Positions 55,072 through 63,537 of a stretch of 64,000 bases of DNA are shown in pieces (position 1 is the stretch's first letter; each line of letters starts with the position of its first letter). Made by a program: the position numbers and the translations under genes. Origin of the DNA: Azorhizobium doebereinerae UFLA1-100 (GTDB lineage: Bacteria; Pseudomonadota; Alphaproteobacteria; Rhizobiales; Xanthobacteraceae); NCBI RefSeq assembly GCF_000473085.1, contig NZ_AXBA01000015.1, positions 62,001 through 126,000 of the forward strand. The letters are read 5' to 3'. The notes beneath the pieces are model-generated. The model did no database searches. It saw only the letters and a program-made list of their open reading frames with translations, and had not been told where the DNA came from.

Positions 55072-56073
55072 TCACATGGTGCTCTTCAGCGCCTGGATGC
55101 GGTCCCAGTCCGCCTTGCGATAGCCGAAGCTCTCGAACGGGATGGTCTTCATCACCGTGTCGCGGAAATCGCCGGTATCCACCTCCACGATGTTGAGCCC
55201 CTTCTCCTTGAACAGCGCGATCAGTTCCTTCTCGCGCGCGGCCACCTCGCCGCTGGCCTTGGCGGCGGCCTCCTGCGCCACGTCGATGAAGATCTTGCGG
55301 TCCTCGGGCGAGAGCTTGGCCCACAGCGAGGGCGAGAGGACGGTATTGAGGTGATCCACGATATGGCCGGTGAGAATGATGTTCTTCTGCACCTCGTAGA
55401 ACTTCTTGGCCTCGATGGTGGTGAGCGGGTTTTCCTGCGCGTCCACGGTGCCGTTCTGGAGCGCCAGATAGACTTCGGCGAAGGCGATGGGGGCGATGTT
55501 GGCGCCGCAGGCCTTGGGCATGGCGAGATAGGCGGGGGCATCCGGAACGCGGATCTTCAGGCCCTTCATCTCGACGCAGGTCTTGAACAGCTTGTTGGAT
55601 GTAGCCTGGCGCACGCCGTAATATGTAACCGCAATGATGTGATTGCCGGTCTTGTCTTCATATCCCTTGGCGAGATCCTTGAAGACGTCGCTCTTGGCAT
55701 AGGCCAGCAGATGCTGGGCGTCGCGGAACGTATAGGGGTAGTAGGTGACGCCGATGGGCGGGTAGGCCTTGCCGGCGAAGCTGGAGCCGGAAATGATCAT
55801 GTCCACGGTGCCGAGCGTCAGGCCCTGGTTGATGTCGCTCTCCTTGCCGAGCTGCGAGGAGGGATAGACGTCGATCTGGTAGCGTCCGTTGGTGCGCTTG
55901 GCGATCTCCGCCGCCGCCCAGACCGAGGCGGTGTGGAACGGCTCCGAGGGCTCGTACACATGCGCCCATTTCAGTTTCGTCTGAGCCGCCGCGGGCACGG
56001 CGGAGAAAGGAATGACGGCCGTGGCGCACGCAATCGCAAGCGCGGCCGCAAGGCCGCGGGAGATCAGGGACAT
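55072..56073 (-). CDS. TRAP transporter substrate-binding protein (DctP-like)
   Basis: A 333-residue exported binding protein with a Sec signal of about 30 residues ending near AAAQT. The mature start LKWAHVYEPSEPFHTASVW and the Arg-containing ligand segment KGLKIRVPDAPAYL, which normally salt-bridges a carboxylate, are seen. It is the first gene of the TRAP operon. A motif shared with the edd promoter lies 42-57 nt upstream, so a sugar acid feeding the Entner-Doudoroff pathway is a reasonable guess for the substrate. Confidence 0.93.
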   Translation of the reverse strand: MSLISRGLAAALAIACATAVIPFSAVPAAAQTKLKWAHVYEPSEPFHTASVWAAAEIAKRTNGRYQIDVYPSSQLGKESDINQGLTLGTVDMIISGSSFAGKAYPPIGVTYYPYTFRDAQHLLAYAKSDVFKDLAKGYEDKTGNHIIAVTYYGVRQATSNKLFKTCVEMKGLKIRVPDAPAYLAMPKACGANIAPIAFAEVYLALQNGTVDAQENPLTTIEAKKFYEVQKNIILTGHIVDHLNTVLSPSLWAKLSPEDRKIFIDVAQEAAAKASGEVAAREKELIALFKEKGLNIVEVDTGDFRDTVMKTIPFESFGYRKADWDRIQALKSTM

Positions 56074-56423
56074 GGGCTTCCTCCAGCATATGGCTCCGGC
56101 CTTTTTGGCCGGTTAAATCGTTTTGATCGGCAGGCAAGCGCCGCCGGAAAACGACCGCCATCGTACTATGCGGATGCCGCTGGGCAAGCCGCCGCATCGG
56201 GGGCGGCGGGGCCGCAAGCCTGGGGCAAGCTCAACATGATCTAAGAAAAGTACTGTGACGACATCTGTGCCAAGTAAATAATATCATGTTGCATAGCACC
56301 ATTAGGTTGTGTTTTCAACTATAATAATTTCCATTATGTTGTCACAAATCAAATTCAGGCGCTTTATCGATCGTTGATCGTGTGCTTATTCTGCGCATCT
56401 TCCTTTGATTGTAGGGTGCTGCA
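56074..56423. other. Divergent, partly AT-rich region between TRAP operon and chemoreceptor
   Basis: The 350 bases hold the motif at 56115-56130 and, from about 56230 on, an AT-rich stretch unusual for this genome. A TATAAT-like -10 is at 56320-56325, about 100 nt before the chemoreceptor start; I could not pair it with a clear -35. No reading frame is convincing. Confidence 0.5.
56115..56130. promoter_or_regulatory. Candidate operator upstream of the TRAP operon, shared with edd
   Basis: AAATCGTTTTGATCGG, 14 of 16 identical to 45182-45197. It lies 42-57 nt ahead of the binding-protein start, a normal place for a repressor site. No LacI-type gene is in the window. Confidence 0.5.
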
Positions 56424-58103
56424 GTGAAGATCCGAGATCTGAAAATTGCCCACAAAATCGCGCTGATCCTGGCGCTCGTGGGCGTCATTACTGTAGCCGC
56501 TGTGGTGTATCTGAACGCCCGTACCTCGGCCATCATCTCCCGCTATGCCTACCTGACCGAGAACCAGGAGCCCGCGCTCCTCGCGCTGGTGCGCGCCAAT
56601 ATCCGCACCAACAATTTCGAGTCCGGCCTCCTGACTTCCATCGCTTTCGAGAAGCCGGACATCGACGCCACGATGAAGACCCTCCTCGCCTACAAGAAGG
56701 AAGTGGACACCATTCTTGCGGATACTGCGCGTCTTGATCCGCAGAATGCGGATTTCTACACGCGCTACGCCCAGTCGTTCGATCCGCTGTTCAACGAGAT
56801 CGTCCGCGGCGTGGAACTGGTCCGCGCCGGCAAGGTGGAAGAGGCCCGCAAGATCGCCCAGACCGTGGTGCCCCAGATCGCCGCCGCGCGCCGGTCCTCC
56901 ACGCCGGTCATCGACAAGGCCGGCAAGGTCATCCTGGAGAATTCGGACCAGCTGAAGAGCGAGACGGAAACCGTGCGCCTGACCAGCTATCTGCTGATCG
57001 GCGGCAGCACCATCCTCGCCATCATCCTCGGCTTCCTGGTCGGCCAGTTCACCATCTCGCGCCCCATCAGCCACCTCGGCGGCCTGATGCACCGCCTCGC
57101 GGACGGCGACCTCACCGTGAATATCGACGACCAGGACCGCAAGGACGAGGTCGGCGCCATGGCCAAGGCGCTCAGCGTCTTCAAGGACAAGTCCATCGCC
57201 GCCACGGAGATGGAGCAGCGCCAGAAGGAGATGGAACTGGCCGCGCAGCAGTCCCGCAAGGCCGAGCTCGCCAAGCTGGCCGCGCTGTTCGAGACCGCCG
57301 TCGGCGGCATCGTGACCACCGTCTCCGCCGCCACCGGCCGGATGGAGAGCGCCGCCTCGTCCCTGTCGCAGACCGCGGCCACCACCCGCACGCTCTCCGG
57401 CGAAGTCGCCTCCGCCTCCGATCAGGCCAGCACCAACGTGAAGTCCGTGGCGGTCGCCGCCGAGGAACTGACCAGCTCGGTGTCGGAGATCGCCCGTCAG
57501 GTGCAGTCGTCCAGCCAGATCGCGTCGGAGGCCGTCAGCCAGGCGCAGCGCACCGACAGCCGCATCACCGAACTGTCGCAGGCCGCCGGCCGTATCGGCG
57601 ACGTGGTGGCGCTCATCACCGCCATCGCCTCGCAGACCAACCTTCTGGCCCTCAACGCCACCATCGAGGCGGCGCGCGCCGGGGACGCCGGCAAGGGCTT
57701 CGCGGTGGTCGCCTCCGAGGTGAAGGAACTGGCCACCCAGACCGGCAAGGCCACCGAGGAGATCGGCGACCAGATCTCGCAGATCCAGACCGCCACAGCC
57801 GATTGCGTCGCGGCCATGAAGGAGATCAGCGACACCATCAACCGCATCTCCGGCATCGCCCAGGCCATCGCCGCGGCGGTGGAGGAGCAGGGCGCGGCCA
57901 CGGCCGAGATCAGCCGCAACATCCAGCAGGCCGCCACCGGCACCGCCCAGGTCAGCTCGAACATCGCCGAAGTGACCCGTGGCGCCGCCGAGACCGGCGA
58001 GGCCTCGGCCGAGGTGCTCCAGTCGGCGCGCGCGCTCGGCCAGGAAGGCGAGCACCTCAAGGTCGAGGTGGAGCGCTTCCTCGCCACCGTCCGCGCCGCC
58101 TGA
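56424..58103 (+). CDS. Methyl-accepting chemotaxis protein
   Basis: A 559-residue chemoreceptor. It has a transmembrane helix at about 12-30, a periplasmic helical domain of about 155 residues, a second helix at about 190-210, a HAMP domain ([21 protein letters not shown]) and a signalling domain with the conserved tip [18 protein letters not shown]. The ligand domain is small and looks like a four-helix bundle. A methylation-site pattern is plausible on both sides of the tip, but no C-terminal CheR-tether pentapeptide is seen. It is divergent from the TRAP importer and might sense that substrate. Confidence 0.94.
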   Translation: MKIRDLKIAHKIALILALVGVITVAAVVYLNARTSAIISRYAYLTENQEPALLALVRANIRTNNFESGLLTSIAFEKPDIDATMKTLLAYKKEVDTILADTARLDPQNADFYTRYAQSFDPLFNEIVRGVELVRAGKVEEARKIAQTVVPQIAAARRSSTPVIDKAGKVILENSDQLKSETETVRLTSYLLIGGSTILAIILGFLVGQFTISRPISHLGGLMHRLADGDLTVNIDDQDRKDEVGAMAKALSVFKDKSIAATEMEQRQKEMELAAQQSRKAELAKLAALFETAVGGIVTTVSAATGRMESAASSLSQTAATTRTLSGEVASASDQASTNVKSVAVAAEELTSSVSEIARQVQSSSQIASEAVSQAQRTDSRITELSQAAGRIGDVVALITAIASQTNLLALNATIEAARAGDAGKGFAVVASEVKELATQTGKATEEIGDQISQIQTATADCVAAMKEISDTINRISGIAQAIAAAVEEQGAATAEISRNIQQAATGTAQVSSNIAEVTRGAAETGEASAEVLQSARALGQEGEHLKVEVERFLATVRAA

Positions 58104-58147
58104 GGCGGGAAATGGGGGGCGTCCGCCGCCCCCCTCTCGACGCATGA

Positions 58148-58181
58148 AAAACCCGCCGGTCCGTCAGGGCCGGCGGGTTTT
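58148..58181. terminator. Bidirectional rho-independent terminator
   Basis: A perfect 12-bp stem AAAACCCGCCGG/CCGGCGGGTTTT with a 10-nt loop lies between the convergent chemoreceptor and purK genes. The A-run on one side and T-run on the other serve both strands. Confidence 0.9.
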
Positions 58182-58212
58182 GCATTTCATCGGCGGACGG
58201 TGCGGCGCCGGC

Positions 58213-59316
58213 TCACTCCTCGGCGCAGGCGCGCGCCGCGGCGTCGTCCAGCCAGAGGCGGTTCACATGGCCCATCTTGCGGCCGGGGCGGGCTTCGTCC
58301 TTGCCGTAGAGGTGCAGGTGGGCGCCCGGCTCGGCCAGCAGGCTGAGCCATTGCTCCACGTCGTCGCCGATGAGATTGACCATCTCCGCCCGGCCGAGCC
58401 GGCGGGCATCGCCCAGCGGCCAGCCGGCGATGGCCCGCACATGCTGCTCGAACTGCGAGGTGACGGCCCCATCCTGGGTCCAGTGCCCGCTGTTGTGCAC
58501 GCGCGGCGCGATCTCGTTGACGATGACGGTGTCGCGCCCCTGAAGGTGGGTCACGAACAGTTCCACCGCCATCACGCCCACATAGTCGAGCGCGGAGGCG
58601 ATGCGGCAGGCGATGCCGCGCGCCTCCCGCGCCGCCTCGGCCTGGATCGCGGCCGGCACGGTGGAGCGGTGGAGGATGTGGTTGCGGTGGACGTTCTCGG
58701 TGACGTCATAGGCGGCGAAGGCGTCGTCCGCGCGCCGGGCGGCGATGATCGAGACCTCGCGCTGGAAGGCGATGAAGCCTTCGAGAATCGCCGGCTGGCG
58801 GCCGATGGCAGCCCAGGCCGCCGACAGGTCGTCGCCGGGCCGGATGGTCACCTGGCCCTTGCCGTCATAGCCGAAGCGCCGGGTCTTCAGCACCGCCGGC
58901 AGGCCGATGGTGGCGACCGCCGCCTCCAGCCCCGCCAGGTCGTCCACGGCGGCGAACGGCGCGGTGCCGATGCCGAGGTCGCGCACGAAGCTCTTTTCCG
59001 CCAGGCGATCCTGGGTAATGGCCAGCGCCTTGGCGCCTGGCCGCACGGGCACGCGCGCGGCCAGGCGCTCGGCGGTCGCCAGCGGCACGTTCTCGAATTC
59101 GTAGGTCACGACATCGACGCCAGCGGCGAAGCGGTCCAGCGCCGCGCCGTCGTCATAGGCCGCGCAGGTGTGGGCGTCGCTCACCTGGAATGCCGGGCTG
59201 TCCCGGTCGGGGCAGTAGATGTGGGTCTTGAGGCCGAGCGGGGCGGCGGCGAGGGCGATCATCCGCCCCAGCTGTCCCCCGCCGAGGATGCCAATCGTCG
59301 AACCGGGCTTCAGCAT
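58213..59316 (-). CDS. purK: 5-(carboxyamino)imidazole ribonucleotide synthase
   Basis: A 367-residue ATP-grasp enzyme that carboxylates AIR to N5-CAIR in purine synthesis. Motifs include GILGGGQLGRMIALAA at the N-terminus, TRRFGYDGKGQ in the ATP-grasp region and NEIAPRVHNSGHWT. It starts 2 nt after purE on the same strand. Confidence 0.95.
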   Translation of the reverse strand: MLKPGSTIGILGGGQLGRMIALAAAPLGLKTHIYCPDRDSPAFQVSDAHTCAAYDDGAALDRFAAGVDVVTYEFENVPLATAERLAARVPVRPGAKALAITQDRLAEKSFVRDLGIGTAPFAAVDDLAGLEAAVATIGLPAVLKTRRFGYDGKGQVTIRPGDDLSAAWAAIGRQPAILEGFIAFQREVSIIAARRADDAFAAYDVTENVHRNHILHRSTVPAAIQAEAAREARGIACRIASALDYVGVMAVELFVTHLQGRDTVIVNEIAPRVHNSGHWTQDGAVTSQFEQHVRAIAGWPLGDARRLGRAEMVNLIGDDVEQWLSLLAEPGAHLHLYGKDEARPGRKMGHVNRLWLDDAAARACAEE

Positions 59317-59318
59317 GA

Positions 59319-59810
59319 TCAGGCCGGCCGCTCCGCGACGGCGTCGGTGCGCGCGGCGCGCCAGGCGTCGAGACGCTCGGCGAGGTCGGTGTCGGACAGG
59401 GCGAGCACGGCGGCGGCCAGCAGCGCGGCATTGGTGGCCCCGGCCTTGCCGATGGCCAGGGTGCCCACGGGAATGCCGGCCGGCATCTGGACGATGGAAT
59501 GGAGGCTGTCGACGCCCTGGAGCGCCTTGGATTCCACCGGCACGCCGAAGACGGGCAGGGGGGTCAGCGCCGCCACCATGCCCGGCAGGTGCGCGGCACC
59601 GCCGGCGCCGGCGATGATCACCTTGAAGCCTTCCGCCTTGGCGCCCTTGGCAAAGGCATACATGCGGTCCGGCGTGCGGTGAGCCGACACGATGCGCGCG
59701 TCAAACCCCACGTTCAGTGCTTCGAGCGTCTCCACAGCATGGCGCATGGTGTCCCAATCGGACTGGCTGCCCATGATGACGGCCACCGGCCGCTGCCCCA
59801 TCGCGATCAT
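59319..59810 (-). CDS. purE: N5-carboxyaminoimidazole ribonucleotide mutase
   Basis: A 163-residue class I PurE, which moves the carboxyl group of N5-CAIR to make CAIR. Active-site motifs are [20 protein letters not shown] and [12 protein letters not shown], and the partner PurK is encoded next to it, the rule for class I enzymes. ATG 59810 or 59801 can be the start. Confidence 0.95.
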   Translation of the reverse strand: MIAMGQRPVAVIMGSQSDWDTMRHAVETLEALNVGFDARIVSAHRTPDRMYAFAKGAKAEGFKVIIAGAGGAAHLPGMVAALTPLPVFGVPVESKALQGVDSLHSIVQMPAGIPVGTLAIGKAGATNAALLAAAVLALSDTDLAERLDAWRAARTDAVAERPA

Positions 59811-59916
59811 CCCCGCAAAGGAAAGCGCGGCTTTATCGGATCACGGCCCGCGGAGCAAGGGGCAAACCGGCAAGCGCCAACGGCCGGCCGGCAACAGGGG
59901 CAGGGCATGCCGGGTG

Positions 59917-60867
59917 CTACGCCAGGGGATCGGGAGCGCGCTTGCCACGCCCGCCACCGCTGCGGGCGAGGCCCGCGCTCGGCGCGTCAGGCGCCATCAC
60001 GTCCTCCGCCATCACCGAGCGGTTGCGCCCGCCGGTCTTGGCGGCATAGAGCGCCACGTCCGAGCGCTTCACCCATTCGTCCACATTGTCGTCCGGATCA
60101 CGCTCGGCGACGCCGATCGAGATGGTGATGGAGATCTCCTGATTGCCCGGCAGCATCACCGCCGTGTTGGCGATGTCGAACCGCAGGCGCTCGGCCTCCT
60201 CATAGGCGTCGGCCTCGGAGATCTCGGGCAGCAGGATGGCGAATTCCTCGCCGCCGACACGGGCGGCACGGCCCGCGTAGGCCGAGATCGCCTTGGCCAC
60301 CGCGATCAGCGCCAGGTCGCCGCCATCGTGGCCGTAGGTGTCGTTCACGTGCTTGAAGTAGTCGATGTCGAGCAGCAGCACCGAGGCGGGAACGCGGTTG
60401 CGGATGAGTTCTTCGGCCTTGAAGAAGAAGGCGCGGCGGTTGAACAGGCCGGTGAGGAAGTCGCGGGTGGCCAGCCGCACCAACTCGCGCTGGGCCTGGT
60501 TCATCCGCTCGGCGGCGCGCAGGCGGGCGTAGAGTTCGGGAAGGGCCGGCGGCTTGGAGACGAAATCGTCCGCGCCGGAATCCAGCGCTTCCACCAAGTG
60601 GCCGATGTCGGTGTTGGACGACATGGCGATCACGTACAGCGGGCGCCCGGCATTGGCGATCAACCGCGCTTCCCAGCACAATTGCAGGCCGGAAATGCCG
60701 GGGATTTCGAAGCTGGTCATGAGCACATCGACTTCGGCGCCGCTATGCAGATGCGCAAGGGCATCGGTGCCGTCACCAAAGGCAGCGACCTCATGCCCGT
60801 TATCGTGGAGCATCTTGGTCATCAGCTTGAGGGTGACGCGACTGGCGTCGACCAATACGATCTGCAT
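59917..60867 (-). CDS. Diguanylate cyclase with degenerate receiver domain (REC-GGDEF)
   Basis: A 316-residue protein with a receiver domain (1-115) and a GGDEF domain (about 130-290). The active site GGEEF (205-209) is intact, so c-di-GMP synthesis is expected. The upstream RxxD inhibitory site is not present (AYAG at 196-199). In the receiver, D7 and K105 (VSKPP) remain, but the phospho-acceptor Asp is replaced by Ser (LMTSFEIPG, S52) and the usual Thr/Ser switch reads MSSN. Phosphorylation control is therefore unlikely. The C-terminal 25 residues are Gly/Arg/Pro-rich. The leader region upstream is rich in inverted repeats. Confidence 0.92.
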   Translation of the reverse strand: MQIVLVDASRVTLKLMTKMLHDNGHEVAAFGDGTDALAHLHSGAEVDVLMTSFEIPGISGLQLCWEARLIANAGRPLYVIAMSSNTDIGHLVEALDSGADDFVSKPPALPELYARLRAAERMNQAQRELVRLATRDFLTGLFNRRAFFFKAEELIRNRVPASVLLLDIDYFKHVNDTYGHDGGDLALIAVAKAISAYAGRAARVGGEEFAILLPEISEADAYEEAERLRFDIANTAVMLPGNQEISITISIGVAERDPDDNVDEWVKRSDVALYAAKTGGRNRSVMAEDVMAPDAPSAGLARSGGGRGKRAPDPLA

Positions 60868-61549
60868 AACTCTCGGACCCTTTTACGATAGGGACATCCA
60901 TACATGCGACGGCATGTCTATCGCATGGCACGAGTATGTATGCGCCAATCAAACACAGTTTTGCGCATCACCCGATGCGCAAAAGCAGCGCCTTAACGCT
61001 GCTACGCTTCGCATATTCAACGACACGTGAGATGAAATCAACTGATTATCGCTCAGTCGTGCTCGCAACTTGCTTCAAATTGGATATACTTTACCGTATC
61101 CGTGCAACAAAAAGATGAAGGTACTCCGCAAGAGACGCTTTTGCGCTGCGGCGGAAAGCCCCTCATCTCCCTTCCTCGACGCGAAGTCGGGCAAAAGCAC
61201 TGTCTTTGTGCCGCCGACCACTCGTCCCGACCCGATGCCCCCCGCATCGCGCGGATGGAATTCGGCCTTCCGGCGGAAGGTGAAGGCGCCGTGACGCACG
61301 ACACGGCGGCCGGCGACATCATGACCGGGGACGCGTCTCGATCATCCGTCGGCCCCTCCGGTGGGAAACGCCGGACGAGCGTCCGCGTGCTCGGGCACAG
61401 CCGCGATCGTCATTGTCCTGCATGAGGCTTGGGCGAGGCTTTCGGCGGCGGCGCGGGGGTCGATCACCGCCCTCGCTTTCCGGCGCGATGTCCCAATGCG
61501 CCGCCTTCCCGCGTCCGCGCGGAGCGGACGGGAGGGCGTCCTGCCGGGC
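60868..61549. other. Gene-free region upstream of the diguanylate cyclase
   Basis: About 680 bases without a convincing gene. Bases 60868-61110 are less GC-rich and carry three inverted repeats (60903-61003). Bases 61111-61549 contain only short frames with no recognisable protein. It may hold the cyclase promoter and an RNA element. Confidence 0.5.
60903..61003. repeat. Three inverted repeats in tandem
   Basis: CATGCGA/TCGCATG (60903-60909 with 60921-60927), TTTTGCGCATC/GATGCGCAAAA (60959-60969 with 60974-60984, perfect 11 bp, loop ACCC) and AGCAGCG/CGCTGCT (60984-60990 with 60997-61003). On the minus strand, the direction of the cyclase gene, the last repeat is followed by TTTT and looks terminator- or attenuator-like. 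Most arms contain ATGCG. Confidence 0.6.
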
Positions 61550-62473
61550 CTATCGCCAGCGGCGGTGCAGCCAGAGCCACTGGCCGGGATATTCGCGCAC
61601 CCAGCCCTCGATCACCGAACTGACCGCCTGCATGCCATCGTGCACGTCGATGCGCCCTTCGGCGTCGCGCGGCAGGTGGACTTCCTCGGTGATCTCGATG
61701 CGGAAGCGCCCCCTGGGCAGGCGGATGACGCGCATGCCATGCACCGGGCAGTCGAACTGGCGGGCGAGGCGGGCCAGCGTCGGGTTGGTCGCCGCCGGCC
61801 GGCCGAAGAAGGTCACGGTCACGCCCTGGCCCCAGTGCTGGTCCACCAGCATGCCCAGATGCTGGCCGTCCTCCAGCATTTGCGCCATCTGGCGCCCGGC
61901 GGCCCGTCCGGCGCGGATCAGGCCGGGCATGGTCTTGGCGCGCATGCCGAGCACCACTTCGGCGGCCTTCTGATTGTTGGGGGCGCGGTAGAGCACGCCG
62001 CCGCGCACGCCGAGCTTCTCGCCGGTGATGGCGTTCAGTTCCCAGTTTCCGGTATGGGCGGTGAAGAACAGGGCCGGGCGGCCGTCGTCGCGCAGCCGGG
62101 CCATGACCTCGGCCCCCACCAGCTCGATGCGCCCCGCGCCGGGATGGGCCGGGTCATAGTCCCAGATGCGGTCGAGCACGGCGAACTCGCCCGCCATGCG
62201 CCCGAGATTCTCCCACACGTCGGCCAGGATGCGCTCGATCTCGCTGCGGCTCTTCTCCGGGAAGGCGGCGCGCAGATTGGCGCGCGCCACCTTGCTCACC
62301 AGGAACCAGGGGCCGAACCAGCGCGCCAGAGAGCCGATGATGTTGGACGACCAGGAGATCGGGAACAGCCGCATCCACCAGATGGATACGCGCACATAGC
62401 CGGCGACGAAGGCGTCGAACGCCGGCTGCATCTTGCGCGCGAAGCGGCGCCACACCTGCTTGGCAGAGCGCAT
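61550..62473 (-). CDS. lpxXL: Lipid A late acyltransferase (LpxL/HtrB family), probable very-long-chain acyltransferase LpxXL
   Basis: A 307-residue membrane-associated acyltransferase. The catalytic HxxxxE motif is HTGNWE, preceded by FFTA, and the DQHWGQGV segment matches the family. It lies behind an alcohol dehydrogenase gene in the order adh-lpxXL known from the rhizobial acpXL cluster, which puts a 27-hydroxyoctacosanoyl-type chain on lipid A. The acpXL and fabF genes would lie beyond the window edge. A plain LpxL lauroyltransferase role is the alternative. Confidence 0.85.
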   Translation of the reverse strand: MRSAKQVWRRFARKMQPAFDAFVAGYVRVSIWWMRLFPISWSSNIIGSLARWFGPWFLVSKVARANLRAAFPEKSRSEIERILADVWENLGRMAGEFAVLDRIWDYDPAHPGAGRIELVGAEVMARLRDDGRPALFFTAHTGNWELNAITGEKLGVRGGVLYRAPNNQKAAEVVLGMRAKTMPGLIRAGRAAGRQMAQMLEDGQHLGMLVDQHWGQGVTVTFFGRPAATNPTLARLARQFDCPVHGMRVIRLPRGRFRIEITEEVHLPRDAEGRIDVHDGMQAVSSVIEGWVREYPGQWLWLHRRWR

Positions 62474-62499
62474 CGAAGCCCTCCCGGACCGGCGCCCCG

Positions 62500-63522
62500 T
62501 CAGAACTTGACGATGATCTTGCCGAACACGCGGCGGCTTTCCAGCCGCTCCAGCCCTTCGTTGAAGCGCTCCAGCGGCACCACGGTGTCGATCACCGGCT
62601 TCACGCCGCGGCCCATCTTCTCCAGGCCGTCCGCCACGTTGCGGATGGTGGCGCCGAACGAGCCGAAAATCTTGTACTGGCGCTGGAACAGCTGCATCAG
62701 GTTCATGGTGGTGCTGACCCCGGAGGTGGAGCCGCAGGTCACCAGCCGCGCGCCGGGCTTCATGGAGAGCAGCGAGCCCTGCCAGGTGTCCACGCCCACA
62801 TGCTCGAACACCACGTCCACGCCGACCTTCTTGGTGATCTTGCGCACCTCGTGCTCGAAGCGGTCCACCTTGTAGTTGATGACGTGGTCGGCCCCCAGCG
62901 CCAGGGCCTTGGCCGCCTTCTCATCGTCGCCCACAGTGGTGATGACGGTGGCGCCCACGTCCTTGGCGAGCCGGATGGCGGCCGAGCCGATGCCGGAGCC
63001 GCCGGCATGGACCAGCACGGTCTCGCCCTTCTCCAGCTTGGCATTGTCGAACAGCATGTGCTCGACGGTGGAGAAGGTGATGCCGGCGCAGCCGGCTTCC
63101 TCGAAGGAGACGCCCTCGGGGGCGGGGATCACCAGCCGCTCGGGCATGTTCAGCACGTCGCGGGCGAAGCCGTCCACGTGGAAGCCGAGCACGCCGCCCA
63201 CCTTCTCGCACAGATTGTCGCGGCCCTTGAGGCAGTTGGAGCAGTGGCCGCAGGTCAGGGCGCCGTACATGGCCACCGTCTGGCCCACCTTGAGGCCGCG
63301 CACGTCGGCGCCCAGCGCCACGATCTCGCCGGCGGCTTCCGCGCCGACGACCAGAGGCATCTTGCGCTTGGCGAAGGCCATGCCGCGCCAGCCCCACACG
63401 TCGATATGGTTCAGCGCCAGCGCCTTCACGCGCACCTGCACCTCGCCCGCGCCGGGGGCGTCGGGCTCGGGCATGTCGACGATCTGGAGGGTGCGGTCGG
63501 AGACGAGCTGAAGGGCGCGCAT
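62500..63522 (-). CDS. Zinc-binding alcohol dehydrogenase family protein (MDR), Adh2XL-like
   Basis: A 340-residue medium-chain dehydrogenase/reductase. Structural-zinc cysteines appear as CGHCSNCLKGRDNLC, and the cofactor motif is AGGSGIGSAA. The catalytic-zinc Cys near residue 38 is replaced in ALALNHIDVWG, so it may be a quinone-reductase-like or enoyl-reductase-like member. Its neighbours (SDR, acyltransferase) suggest a role in building the very long acyl chain of lipid A. It lies 26 nt before the acyltransferase. Confidence 0.88.
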   Translation of the reverse strand: MRALQLVSDRTLQIVDMPEPDAPGAGEVQVRVKALALNHIDVWGWRGMAFAKRKMPLVVGAEAAGEIVALGADVRGLKVGQTVAMYGALTCGHCSNCLKGRDNLCEKVGGVLGFHVDGFARDVLNMPERLVIPAPEGVSFEEAGCAGITFSTVEHMLFDNAKLEKGETVLVHAGGSGIGSAAIRLAKDVGATVITTVGDDEKAAKALALGADHVINYKVDRFEHEVRKITKKVGVDVVFEHVGVDTWQGSLLSMKPGARLVTCGSTSGVSTTMNLMQLFQRQYKIFGSFGATIRNVADGLEKMGRGVKPVIDTVVPLERFNEGLERLESRRVFGKIIVKF

Positions 63523-63537
63523 GTTGGTCCTGACAAA

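Noticed and set aside
61102-61425. Open frames of about 75-107 residues in the gene-free region
   Set aside because: No ribosome site, no hydrophobic or domain pattern, and frames overlap on both strands. I list the region as non-coding.
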